From assembly GCA_026984355.1 (NCBI GenBank), contig JALSSG010000129.1, forward strand, positions 1 through 12,910: 12,910 bases of DNA. Direction: 5' to 3'. Position numbers and translations under genes: made by a program. Under the pieces are notes generated by a model. That model did no database searches. It worked only from the letters and a program-made list of their open reading frames with translations, and had not been told where the DNA came from. This document shows, one piece after another, positions 1 through 5,947 of this stretch; positions within the stretch are counted from its first letter, which is position 1; the number at the start of each line of letters is the position of its first letter. This DNA is from Hydrogenothermaceae bacterium (GTDB taxonomy: Bacteria; Aquificota; Aquificia; Aquificales; Hydrogenothermaceae).

Positions 1-194
1 ACAAAATATTGAATAAAAGCCTGAGCAAACATAATAAGCCCAAATTTCTCAGGTCCCAAAACTCTGACCAAATAAGGTAATGTAATAAGTGGCAATATAT
101 AGTTTGCTACCTGTAAAACAGTTAAAGATAAGAAATTTTCCAATAACCTTTTTTTATCTTTTGTATTAAAAATATTCTTTATTTTATTTATCAT
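1..194 (-). CDS. Oligosaccharide flippase (Wzx/RfbX-like), N-terminal part only
   Basis: Partial gene running off the left edge; about 64 residues are visible. It begins MINKIKNIFN with a lysine-rich cytoplasmic start, followed by a hydrophobic helix. The segment around residues 36-48 (LPLITLPYLVRVLG) with the following GPEKFGLIMFAQAF is characteristic of the start of polysaccharide/O-antigen flippases of the MATE-like superfamily, which move lipid-linked sugar units across the inner membrane. The ATG lies 6 bases after the stop of the upstream HEPN gene, so the two are probably cotranscribed. No strong ribosome binding site is seen; an AGAAGG lies somewhat far upstream. The call rests on this short N-terminal pattern, and the rest of the protein cannot be judged. 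Confidence 0.7.
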   Translation of the reverse strand, partial: MINKIKNIFNTKDKKRLLENFLSLTVLQVANYILPLITLPYLVRVLGPEKFGLIMFAQAFIQYF

Positions 195-200
195 TATTTG

Positions 201-656
201 CTAAATTAACCTTCTGTCTTTAAGATAATTGGAAATTTTCTCAATTGTATAGACAAATAAATCAATCTTTTTTAAAGCAAGTTCTATCTCTTCTTTTATA
301 TATTCTAACTCATCTGGATATTCATGAGTTAATTTATTTCTTAGTTTTCTAAGCTCTATCCATTCTTCTGCAGAGGATATAATTCTTAACTTTTCAAGTT
401 TATCTAAAATATCTATAAAACTCAAATTTTCATAATCTTCACCTATAGCTCTTAAAAAATTTCTAAATAGTTTCTGTCCCAAATAATCCTGGAGTTTGAT
501 AAAACGATAAACAAAAGTATCTACAACTTTTACAGTTTCAAAATCATCTGTGTCTAAATTTTTTAATAAATTCTTTTCTAAAATCTCCGTTGAAGCTTTT
601 CTCAATCTATCCAAATGAAGATTGGCAACTTTTAAGTTTTCTTCTAAATAACTCAC
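201..656 (-). CDS. HepT-like HEPN-domain toxin, pair 1 (motif intact)
   Basis: A 151-residue, mostly helical protein of the HEPN superfamily, the RNase-toxin half of MntA/HepT toxin-antitoxin systems. The diagnostic R-x4-H-x-Y motif is present as RNKLTHEY (R106, H111, Y113). In studied systems the Arg/His catalyse RNA cleavage and the Tyr is the residue to which the MNT partner adds AMP to silence the toxin. The start is a GTG overlapping the stop of the upstream MNT gene by 4 bases (GTGA), with GGAG about 8 bases upstream, so translation is likely coupled to the antitoxin. The downstream flippase gene follows after 6 bases. Function is inferred from motif and pairing; an HI0074-like substrate-binding role is the alternative. 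Confidence 0.82.
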   Translation of the reverse strand: MSYLEENLKVANLHLDRLRKASTEILEKNLLKNLDTDDFETVKVVDTFVYRFIKLQDYLGQKLFRNFLRAIGEDYENLSFIDILDKLEKLRIISSAEEWIELRKLRNKLTHEYPDELEYIKEEIELALKKIDLFVYTIEKISNYLKDRRLI

Positions 657-970
657 AGTAAAACTCCAGTTTTTTTAGCCTCTTCAAAAATAGGTCTGTA
701 TTTTTTATTTTTAGATTTTACTACTAAATCCACTTTTCTTTCTATTCCTTTTCTTTCTAAAACAGCTAAAAATTTAATCTCGTCTTTAATGCTTGTAGTT
801 TTGTCTGTTTCTATGAAAATATCAATATCTCCGCCTTTTTTTGTTAAATCTGCTCTACTGCCAAAAATGTAAACCTTTACACCTTTACCAAAAATTTCCT
901 TTGCTGTTTCTTTTATAACTCTTATCTCATTTTCAGAAAGCCTTACATTCTTAATATTCCTTTTTTTCAT
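653..970 (-). CDS. MntA-like minimal nucleotidyltransferase, pair 1
   Basis: Small (105-residue) DNA polymerase beta-type nucleotidyltransferase, the antitoxin half of an MNT/HEPN pair. The catalytic signature is IFGSR then GGDIDIF: Gly37-Ser38, nine residues, then Asp48 and Asp50. A third carboxylate, Asp81, sits in RKVDLVV. MntA enzymes use ATP to AMPylate a tyrosine of HepT. I chose the ATG at 970; a GTG one codon upstream (973) is an equal alternative, and neither has a clear Shine-Dalgarno sequence. The stop overlaps the GTG start of the HEPN gene. The N-terminus (VRLSENEIRVIKET) and the GSR-x-DLTKKGGDID block are nearly the same as in the second MNT at 1516-1824, so the two are duplicates or paired acquisitions. 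Confidence 0.85.
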   Translation of the reverse strand: MKKRNIKNVRLSENEIRVIKETAKEIFGKGVKVYIFGSRADLTKKGGDIDIFIETDKTTSIKDEIKFLAVLERKGIERKVDLVVKSKNKKYRPIFEEAKKTGVLL

Positions 971-1057
971 CACTTTTACTTTGTTTATCTATTAATACTC
1001 TCATATATTTCTTCTCTCTTCATTGGCTGAAATGCTTTAACTTTTTTAGGAACTATT

Positions 1058-1519
1058 TCATTCGCAGTATTTCATTCTTCTGGAATATTGATTTACTTTA
1101 TCAATTATTTTAATCAGTATAGAAGTTTTTTCTAAAACTTCTTTAAATTTTTCAATCAAATTTTCCTGCATGTACTCGTGGACAAGTTCGTTTACCAGCT
1201 CTTTCATTTCTATAAGTAAAGTATAATCATCTACAAATCCTCTTTTTTCAGCTCTTATAACTATGTCTAACTTTCTTGTTATATCTTCAAGTTCCAAAAT
1301 ATCTAAGCTTCTCAAAACTTTATTTATTAAAATATCAACTGTTCTTCCAAATCTATTAGAAAGGGTTTCTAAAATTTCTAAATCACTTTCAGTTAAACTT
1401 TTTTTAGATTCCAACCTCATTTTTTGTGCTTTTTGAAATGATTTTTTAAGCCATTGGACATTTTTATTTAAAAGCTGCAGATTTTCACAAAAGATTTTTT
1501 GAATTTCCTTATGTGTCAA
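1058..1519 (-). CDS. HepT-like HEPN-domain protein, pair 2 (motif arginine lost)
   Basis: A 153-residue helical protein encoded directly after an MNT gene, the same arrangement and size as the HEPN at 201-656. The aligned active-site segment reads ELVNELVHEY: His114 and Tyr116 are kept, but the position of the catalytic Arg is Val109 (pair 1 has RNKLTHEY). The protein should therefore be a weak or dead RNase while keeping the tyrosine that the partner could modify. The start is TTG, overlapping the upstream stop as TTGA, with GGAG about 9 bases before it. No other start nearby fits as well. HEPN membership is inferred from context, helical content and the remaining motif. Confidence 0.72.
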   Translation of the reverse strand: MTHKEIQKIFCENLQLLNKNVQWLKKSFQKAQKMRLESKKSLTESDLEILETLSNRFGRTVDILINKVLRSLDILELEDITRKLDIVIRAEKRGFVDDYTLLIEMKELVNELVHEYMQENLIEKFKEVLEKTSILIKIIDKVNQYSRRMKYCE

Positions 1520-1824
1520 ATTTTCACTCCATATTTACATGCTACTTTTGTGAATTCACTTTTTTGGGGATTATCAGTAATAATCAAATCTATTTTTCTT
1601 TCTCCTAACTTTAAAAAAAGCTCCACACGGATTTTTCTTCTCATTTTATAATCTATTTTATTTGAGATAACAAGTATATCAATATCTCCGCCCTTCTTTG
1701 TTAAATCTGTCCTGCTTCCAAATATTATTATATTAGCACTTGGGTCATACTTTTTTATTGTCTCTTTTATAATCCTTATCTCTTTTTCAGATAGTCTGAC
1801 TTTTTTCCTGTCAGTAGATTTCAT
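1516..1824 (-). CDS. MntA-like minimal nucleotidyltransferase, pair 2
   Basis: A 102-residue nucleotidyltransferase of the MNT class. Catalytic residues are Gly36-Ser37 and Asp47/Asp49 in a GSRTDLTKKGGDID block, with Asp79 in RKIDLII as the third carboxylate; all look intact. It presumably AMPylates or otherwise modifies the HEPN protein encoded by the next gene. The ATG overlaps the TGA of the Uma2-family gene (ATGA), and its own TGA overlaps the TTG of the HEPN gene, giving a three-gene coupled string. It shares the N-terminal VRLSE-x-EIR and active-site blocks with the MNT at 653-970 but diverges in the C-terminal half, as expected if each had adapted to its own HEPN partner. Confidence 0.84.
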   Translation of the reverse strand: MKSTDRKKVRLSEKEIRIIKETIKKYDPSANIIIFGSRTDLTKKGGDIDILVISNKIDYKMRRKIRVELFLKLGERKIDLIITDNPQKSEFTKVACKYGVKI

Positions 1825-2432
1825 TTATTTTCTTCTTTTAGAAGTTTTTCTAAGTTTAATCTTATACCATCAATAATCTCAAATTCGTAGTCGTAATCTA
1901 CAGTTAACCAGGGTTTTTTAGCCTCTGCTATCTGGATTTTTTTATATTCTGTAAATATCCATATAACTTTTTTTATACCACTTTTGAGCAGCCTTTCGGT
2001 TTTTGCTATGTAATACTCATCGCCTATTTCTGATAGGTCAGCCTTTGTATCAACCTCTATTACCACTTCTGGTGGAATTTTAAGGTATGTTCCCTGTGGT
2101 TTTTTTAATTTTTCTCTACTAATTATAGCTATATCTAAATTCAACCATTTTTTTGAACGGGAAGGTGTGTAGAAGTATCCTACCTCTCCAACTAAAATTT
2201 TAAATTTGTTCAGATCTATATTTTTATACAAAACCTGTAAAATCAAATCAATTATCCATGCATGTAAATCACTGCTACCTATAACAGCCTCTGGTGGAAG
2301 TTCCCCAGACAACACTTTTTTATAGTCTCTGTAATAAATTTTTTTATTGTCTAAAATCTCATAAACCAGATAGTCTGGTATCTTTTTTCTTCTTTTTTTC
2401 TTTTTTTCTAAACTCCTTTGTGCAACTTCCAT
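1821..2432 (-). CDS. Uma2 family (DUF820) putative PD-(D/E)xK endonuclease
   Basis: A 203-residue protein with the Uma2/DUF820 pattern. It has a GEVGYFY strand, then LNLDIAII (Asp100), then PPEVVIEVDTKAD (Glu126, Asp128), then YYIAK followed by LLKSGIKKVIWIF (Lys144 and the usual Gly-x-x-x-x-Trp). These match the PD-(D/E)xK nuclease-fold positions; the biochemical role of the family is poorly known. The N-terminus carries a very basic stretch (EKKKKRRKK, residues 9-17) that could bind nucleic acid. The start has AAGGG about 8 bases upstream. It is the first gene of the coupled string with the MNT/HEPN pair 2, so it may be part of that module or merely share transcription. No sign of truncation. 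Confidence 0.8.
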   Translation of the reverse strand: MEVAQRSLEKKKKRRKKIPDYLVYEILDNKKIYYRDYKKVLSGELPPEAVIGSSDLHAWIIDLILQVLYKNIDLNKFKILVGEVGYFYTPSRSKKWLNLDIAIISREKLKKPQGTYLKIPPEVVIEVDTKADLSEIGDEYYIAKTERLLKSGIKKVIWIFTEYKKIQIAEAKKPWLTVDYDYEFEIIDGIRLNLEKLLKEENK

Positions 2433-2668
2433 TTGAATATCCCTTTTTAAATTAAAAAAAATCTCCTAAACTTACTTTATATCCACTTATGTATATTTAC
2501 AATGGTTTTCATATCTTTTATGTCTTAACTTTCTTTAATGCTTTCTTCTATGTTTAGTGTGTTCTTATCTTAAATCACCAATGACATTAATAGTCTTACC
2601 TTAAGGATGATTTTCCTTTTCGGAACATATTTTTAATTTTTTCATACTATCAAAAATATTTTAAGAAC
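2433..2668. other. Intergenic gap between the aroE end and the uma2 start
   Basis: 236 very AT-rich bases between the stop of aroE and the start of the Uma2-family gene, both minus strand. A weak minus-strand promoter candidate is TTGTAA (2497-2502) with TATAAA (2476-2481), but the spacer is only 15 bases. No convincing hairpin with a T-run follows aroE. No open frame longer than about 13 codons looks translated. The gap marks the junction between the core metabolic genes and the accessory toxin-antitoxin segment. Confidence 0.4.
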
Positions 2669-3523
2669 TTATATACTTGTTAATATTTGTTTTATCTTTT
2701 CTATATCTGGTACTTTGCCAGTCCATATTTCAAAGGATTTTATTCCCTGATATATTAGCATAGGTAAACCATCTTGCCATTTACATCCTTTTTTTTCTGC
2801 TTCCTTTAACAATGGCGTTTTTTTATAGATTATATCTATGACTATATGGGAATTTTTTATAAGGTTATAGTCAAAAAGATACGGGTCTTCATCTTTTAGA
2901 CCTACTGAGGTTGTATTTACTATAATATCTGCTTTATCTATATACTGATTAATTTCAGATAAAGGAATAGGTTTTATTATCTGGTCTATAAATCTATGAA
3001 GAGTTTTAAAATCATCTATTATATTGTTTATTCTCTGAGTTGTTCTATTTGCAACTATTATATTCTGTACACCTTCTTTTATAAGTCCATACAGGACAGC
3101 TCTTGCGGCTCCACCTGCACCAATAACTAAAAATGCTTTATCATAAAAATCTGTTGTAAGCTCTTTTAATCCTGCTACAAATCCGTATGCATCTGTGTTA
3201 TAAGCTTTTAGATATCCATCTAAGTTATGTATAGTATTAGCTGCTTTTATATAATGAACTTCTTCTGAAACCTCATCTACATACTGAATTACATGTTCTT
3301 TATGTGGAACAGTGATATTTACTCCTTTTATTCCAAGGGATTTTAAAGAGTTTACTGCTGTTTCTAAGTCTTCTGGCTTTACTTCAAAGGGAAGGTAAAC
3401 TGCATTTATTCCTAATGATTGAAATGAATATGTTTGAAATATAGGAGATTTAGAATGTTTTACTGGATAGCCAAATATACCATAAACCTGTGTTTTTCCA
3501 TCTATAAAACAGTCTAATTTCAT
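2669..3523 (-). CDS. aroE: Shikimate dehydrogenase (NADP+)
   Basis: Reduces 3-dehydroshikimate to shikimate with NADPH in cytosolic aromatic amino acid synthesis. The 284 residues are full length. The N-terminal substrate domain shows HSKSP (Ser24, Ser26, shikimate binding), NITVPHK (catalytic Lys75) and NTDAYG (catalytic Asp111). The nucleotide domain has the GAGGAARA loop (135-142) and NRT (159-161), where the Arg favours NADP. The later NTTSVG and DGLPMLIYQG motifs are also present. The start ATG lies 8 bases downstream of the nifU-like stop, so it ends the thiI-like/tusA/nifU-like operon. Its presence there seems to be cotranscription and not a functional link. Confident assignment. Confidence 0.96.
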   Translation of the reverse strand: MKLDCFIDGKTQVYGIFGYPVKHSKSPIFQTYSFQSLGINAVYLPFEVKPEDLETAVNSLKSLGIKGVNITVPHKEHVIQYVDEVSEEVHYIKAANTIHNLDGYLKAYNTDAYGFVAGLKELTTDFYDKAFLVIGAGGAARAVLYGLIKEGVQNIIVANRTTQRINNIIDDFKTLHRFIDQIIKPIPLSEINQYIDKADIIVNTTSVGLKDEDPYLFDYNLIKNSHIVIDIIYKKTPLLKEAEKKGCKWQDGLPMLIYQGIKSFEIWTGKVPDIEKIKQILTSI

Positions 3524-3531
3524 TCAAATAG

Positions 3532-3789
3532 TTAAAGCGTAAATTTATTTTGCCCTATCATTACTGTTTTAACCCAGGGAAGCGACTCTCTAACTGTATA
3601 GATTATCAAATCTTTCATAGTCATATCTGACACTGGACAGTGTATACACATTCCTAAAAGCTCTAAGTAAACTATATCATCTTCTACTTTTACTAACTTT
3701 ATATCCCCATCATCTGCTGTTAAAGCTGGTCTTATTTTTTCTAAAACTTCTTCAACTTCTCTTTCTTTTTCACTCATTTCTTTTATCAT
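3532..3789 (-). CDS. NifU C-terminal-domain (Nfu-like) Fe-S protein
   Basis: An 85-residue stand-alone NifU C-terminal domain. It has the family pattern LRP..DG.I.LV (here IRPALTADDGDIKLV) and the cluster-binding pair C48-x2-C51 in GMCIHCPVS. Nfu-type proteins hold a [4Fe-4S] cluster between two subunits and pass it to target enzymes. The start at 3789 is supported by GAGGTG with a 7-base spacer; a Met at residue 5 is a less likely start. The ribosome binding site lies just past the stop of the DUF1858-like gene, 12 bases upstream, showing tight operon packing. It probably acts as a carrier downstream of the IscU/Mrp proteins encoded nearby; the direct partner is not shown by the sequence. 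Confidence 0.9.
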   Translation of the reverse strand: MIKEMSEKEREVEEVLEKIRPALTADDGDIKLVKVEDDIVYLELLGMCIHCPVSDMTMKDLIIYTVRESLPWVKTVMIGQNKFTL

Positions 3790-3801
3790 ATCTAAACACC
3801 T

Positions 3802-4026
3802 CTATTTAGATTTGATTATAATCTCATTTAATTCATGTATAAACTGTTCTCTTTTCTTATCATCAAAGTCAAGTACATTAAAAGCACCTTTTATACTAAG
3901 TCTTTTTAATGCTATATCTTCCAAATTTTCTTCATAAAAATAGCTAAAGTATTTCTTTATAATTTCTTCTGTTTCTGGGTATTCTTCAAGTAAATGAAAA
4001 ACCTTTGTCTCTGGTGTTATTTTCAT
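3802..4026 (-). CDS. DUF1858-like small protein lacking cysteines
   Basis: A 74-residue acidic protein whose N-terminal half (TPETKVFHLLEEYPETEEII) matches the DUF1858 pattern, in which a threonine-led helix is followed by YPE and normally by a glycine and a Cys-x2-Cys near the middle. Here that segment is KKYFSYFYEENLEDIA, with aromatic residues in place of the cysteines, and the protein has no Cys at all. It is thus not a redox or cluster-binding version. Its start overlaps the tusA stop (ATGA), implying coupled, roughly equal synthesis. A partner or scaffold role for TusA or the Nfu-like protein is possible but only inferred from position. The family call is moderate. Confidence 0.68.
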   Translation of the reverse strand: MKITPETKVFHLLEEYPETEEIIKKYFSYFYEENLEDIALKRLSIKGAFNVLDFDDKKREQFIHELNEIIIKSK

Positions 4027-4277
4027 TCTTTTGTCTTCCTCACATAAAATACTAATACACCATCTTCATCTTTATAACCTAAAAATTCGTTTCCTGTAGC
4101 TTCACACCATGCTGGTACGTCCTGTATAGCTCCTTCATCATCTGCGAGTAATTCAACTATTTGACCTACTTTTGCAGTTTTCATTACTTTTGCAAGCTCT
4201 GTAATAGGAACAGGACAGTATGTTCCTGTGGCATCATGCACAATGTCTGGTTTAATTTCATCTAAGTTTACACTCAT
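4023..4277 (-). CDS. TusA/SirA-family sulfur carrier
   Basis: An 84-residue TusA-fold protein. The sulfur-carrying cysteine is C21 in the family motif YCPVPITEL (CPxP). A second cysteine, C58 (PAWCEATGNEF), is common in the sulfur-oxidiser and DsrE-linked branch. TusA-type proteins relay persulfide sulfur for tRNA thiolation, molybdenum cofactor work or sulfur oxidation. GGAGG, 7 bases before the ATG, lies inside the last codons of the upstream thiI-like gene; the two genes are one base apart. The nearness to a PP-loop tRNA thiolase-like enzyme suggests it hands sulfur to that enzyme, but a role in sulfur oxidation cannot be excluded. Confidence 0.92.
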   Translation of the reverse strand: MSVNLDEIKPDIVHDATGTYCPVPITELAKVMKTAKVGQIVELLADDEGAIQDVPAWCEATGNEFLGYKDEDGVLVFYVRKTKE

Positions 4278-4278
4278 T

Positions 4279-5322
4279 TTATATCCTCCAACTTTCTAAT
4301 GTTGCCTCTTGTAATCTTTCTCCTAAAATTATTCCTTCCTCACCATCAGGACTATGATATTTAACATTTATTTTATCATTTTCTGTTTTGCTGTACCTTG
4401 CTATAAGGTCTGCTATCTGCTTTATTTCTTCTTTTGAAAGGGATGTACCATCTATAGTTTTTGCTATAGCTACTGCACCTTTTCCAACTGGTTCAAAAAA
4501 CCAGTATCTATCTTTTAATCCTCTAACAAAATTACCTTCTCCTTCATTTCTTGTTACTATAACTTTTGTTCCTGAAGGTAATCTAAAATGTCTTCCTACT
4601 GTAAGTAAATATAGGTCATCTCTGCTTATTTTATTTTCTACAGAAATTACTTCTTTGTATTTTCTTGCAAAGTTTTCATCTGTTAAATAGCAACACCCAC
4701 CTGCTGGTTGTTCAAACTCATCTATACCGAATTTTTTAGCAAGTTCAAACTGTCTTTTTCTACTTCTTCCTTTTATTCCTTCCAATTTATCTCTGTCTAT
4801 CCATCCTCTTATTTCTGGTATTGTAGGAGGTAAAAGTTTTGCTGAAAGAGGTTTAACAACTATACCTTCTACACCTGCTTCTTTCTCTATTATTTTCATT
4901 GCCTGTAAGTGCTGACTCATAGGTCTTTGATTTAACACTTCTCCTGATATTATAAAATGAGCTCCTATTTCATCCATTATTTCTTTTGCTTTTTTGTACA
5001 TAAAAGCTCTGCAGTCTATACATGGGTTAACATTTTTTCCATAACCGTATTTAGGATTTGTTATTATATGAAAGTAATCTTCTGATATATCAACTATTTC
5101 TATAGGAAAACCATACTTTGCCGCATATTTTAAGGCTGGGTTCATATAGTGAGAACCGTCAGGTTTCTTTTCTCCTCTTCTTCTTTTGGTTTCTGTGATA
5201 CAAAATCCTGTATAAAAATGTACAGCTAAAACTTCTATACCTTGAGATTGAATAAGCTTTATAGCAAGAGTACTATCCAGTCCTCCAGAGTATAAAGCTA
5301 CTGCTTTAATTTTTTTATCCAT
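4279..5322 (-). CDS. ThiI-like PP-loop ATPase with C-terminal NFACT-R_2-like domain (probable tRNA thiolation)
   Basis: A 347-residue protein. The N-terminal PP-loop domain has SGGLDS at residues 12-17, the ATP-pyrophosphatase motif that adenylates a base before sulfur transfer. Cysteines occur as C41, the pair C101-x2-C104 (NPCIDCRAFMY) and C210-C211 (GGCCYLTD). A CxxC plus a later Cys is the layout that binds a [4Fe-4S] cluster in TtuA/TtcA/NcsA-type thiolases, so a cluster is plausible. The region from about residue 220 resembles the NFACT-R_2 RNA-binding domain found attached to ThiI-like proteins. It is not MnmA: the SGGVDS and cysteine contexts differ, although database entries often call this family a thiouridylate methyltransferase. 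GGAG precedes the ATG by 5 bases. The exact tRNA base is unknown. Confidence 0.82.
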   Translation of the reverse strand: MDKKIKAVALYSGGLDSTLAIKLIQSQGIEVLAVHFYTGFCITETKRRRGEKKPDGSHYMNPALKYAAKYGFPIEIVDISEDYFHIITNPKYGYGKNVNPCIDCRAFMYKKAKEIMDEIGAHFIISGEVLNQRPMSQHLQAMKIIEKEAGVEGIVVKPLSAKLLPPTIPEIRGWIDRDKLEGIKGRSRKRQFELAKKFGIDEFEQPAGGCCYLTDENFARKYKEVISVENKISRDDLYLLTVGRHFRLPSGTKVIVTRNEGEGNFVRGLKDRYWFFEPVGKGAVAIAKTIDGTSLSKEEIKQIADLIARYSKTENDKINVKYHSPDGEEGIILGERLQEATLESWRI

Positions 5323-5336
5323 TTTTCTCCATTCAT

Positions 5337-5361
5337 AAAAAAAGAGGGCTTACAGCCCTCT
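5337..5361 (-). terminator. Rho-independent terminator after iscU
   Basis: A perfect 8-bp inverted repeat, AGAGGGCT (5343-5350) and AGCCCTCT (5354-5361), with a 3-base loop. On the minus strand it is followed by seven Ts (5337-5343). It lies about 40 bases after the iscU stop. The ATG of the thiI-like gene is only 15 bases beyond the T-run, leaving no room for a separate promoter below it. Confidence 0.9.
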
Positions 5362-5400
5362 GCTTATTTAAATTATTGATATAGTTTAAATATAGCGAGA

Positions 5401-5862
5401 TTAGCCTATATGCTCAAGGTCTACTGCTTCTTCTTCATGCTCCTCTTCTACACAGTCAGGTATTTTTGCTGCTTCTTCTACTCTACCTTGTTTTAGTAAG
5501 TAGTCTTTTATTGCTACATGTAGTGTTTCAAGTCCAAGGTTTGTACAGTGTATTTTTTGAGGTGGAAGACCTCCTAACTCTTCAAAAATTTCCTTGTAAG
5601 TTAAGTTTAAAGCATAGTCAATAGGCTTTCCTTTAACCATTTCTGTAAGAACAGATGAAACTGCTATAGCAGAACCGCAACCGAATGTTTTAAATTTAAC
5701 ATCTGTAATAACGTCAGTATCTTTATCAACTTTTATAGTAAATAACATTGCGTCTCCACAAGATGGGTTTCCACATTGTCCATATCCATCTGGATTTGGT
5801 ATTTCTCCTAAGTTTCTTGGATTCATGAAATGATCCATAACTTTATCTGTATATTCAAACAT
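5401..5862 (-). CDS. iscU: Fe-S cluster assembly scaffold IscU
   Basis: A 153-residue IscU scaffold on which [2Fe-2S] clusters are built before transfer. The three ligand cysteines are present: C35 in NPSCGD (followed by the conserved Asp37), C62 in FGCGSA and C106 in HCTNLG. The LPP-x-K motif recognised by the HscA chaperone is also present (LPPQK, 99-103). An extra C30 (GQCGNPSCGD) and a long acidic C-terminal tail (CVEEEHEEEAVDLEHIG) match what I recall of Aquifex IscU, which supports an Aquificota origin. AGGAGG with a 7-base spacer sets the start. It lies 85 bases below iscS behind its own promoter candidate and is followed by a strong terminator. Confidence 0.96.
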   Translation of the reverse strand: MFEYTDKVMDHFMNPRNLGEIPNPDGYGQCGNPSCGDAMLFTIKVDKDTDVITDVKFKTFGCGSAIAVSSVLTEMVKGKPIDYALNLTYKEIFEELGGLPPQKIHCTNLGLETLHVAIKDYLLKQGRVEEAAKIPDCVEEEHEEEAVDLEHIG

Positions 5863-5902
5863 TTTGAAACCTCCTTTCAGGTTTAAATTTTATCTTACCT
5901 TT

Positions 5903-5931
5903 AATATACTTAGAAGCATATATATACTCAA
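5903..5931 (-). promoter_or_regulatory. Candidate iscU promoter
   Basis: On the minus strand, TTGAGT (5926-5931) and TATATT (5903-5908) are separated by exactly 17 bases. This is a good housekeeping sigma match, with a leader of about 35 bases to the iscU ribosome binding site and start. The -35 box overlaps a small palindrome ACTCAATGAGT (5926-5936), a possible operator half-site arrangement. It would let iscU be made apart from mrp and iscS. Confidence 0.55.
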
Positions 5932-5947
5932 TGAGTTTTATCATATG

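Noticed and set aside
2596..2625. Short hairpin AAGGA/TCCTT between aroE and uma2 as an aroE terminator
   Set aside because: The stem is only 5 bp and there is no T-run on the minus strand.
4279..5322. MnmA (tRNA 2-thiouridylase) as the name of the PP-loop gene
   Set aside because: The PP-loop reads SGGLDS and not SGGVDS, the cysteine motifs differ and the C-terminal domain is NFACT-R_2-like, not the MnmA beta-barrel.
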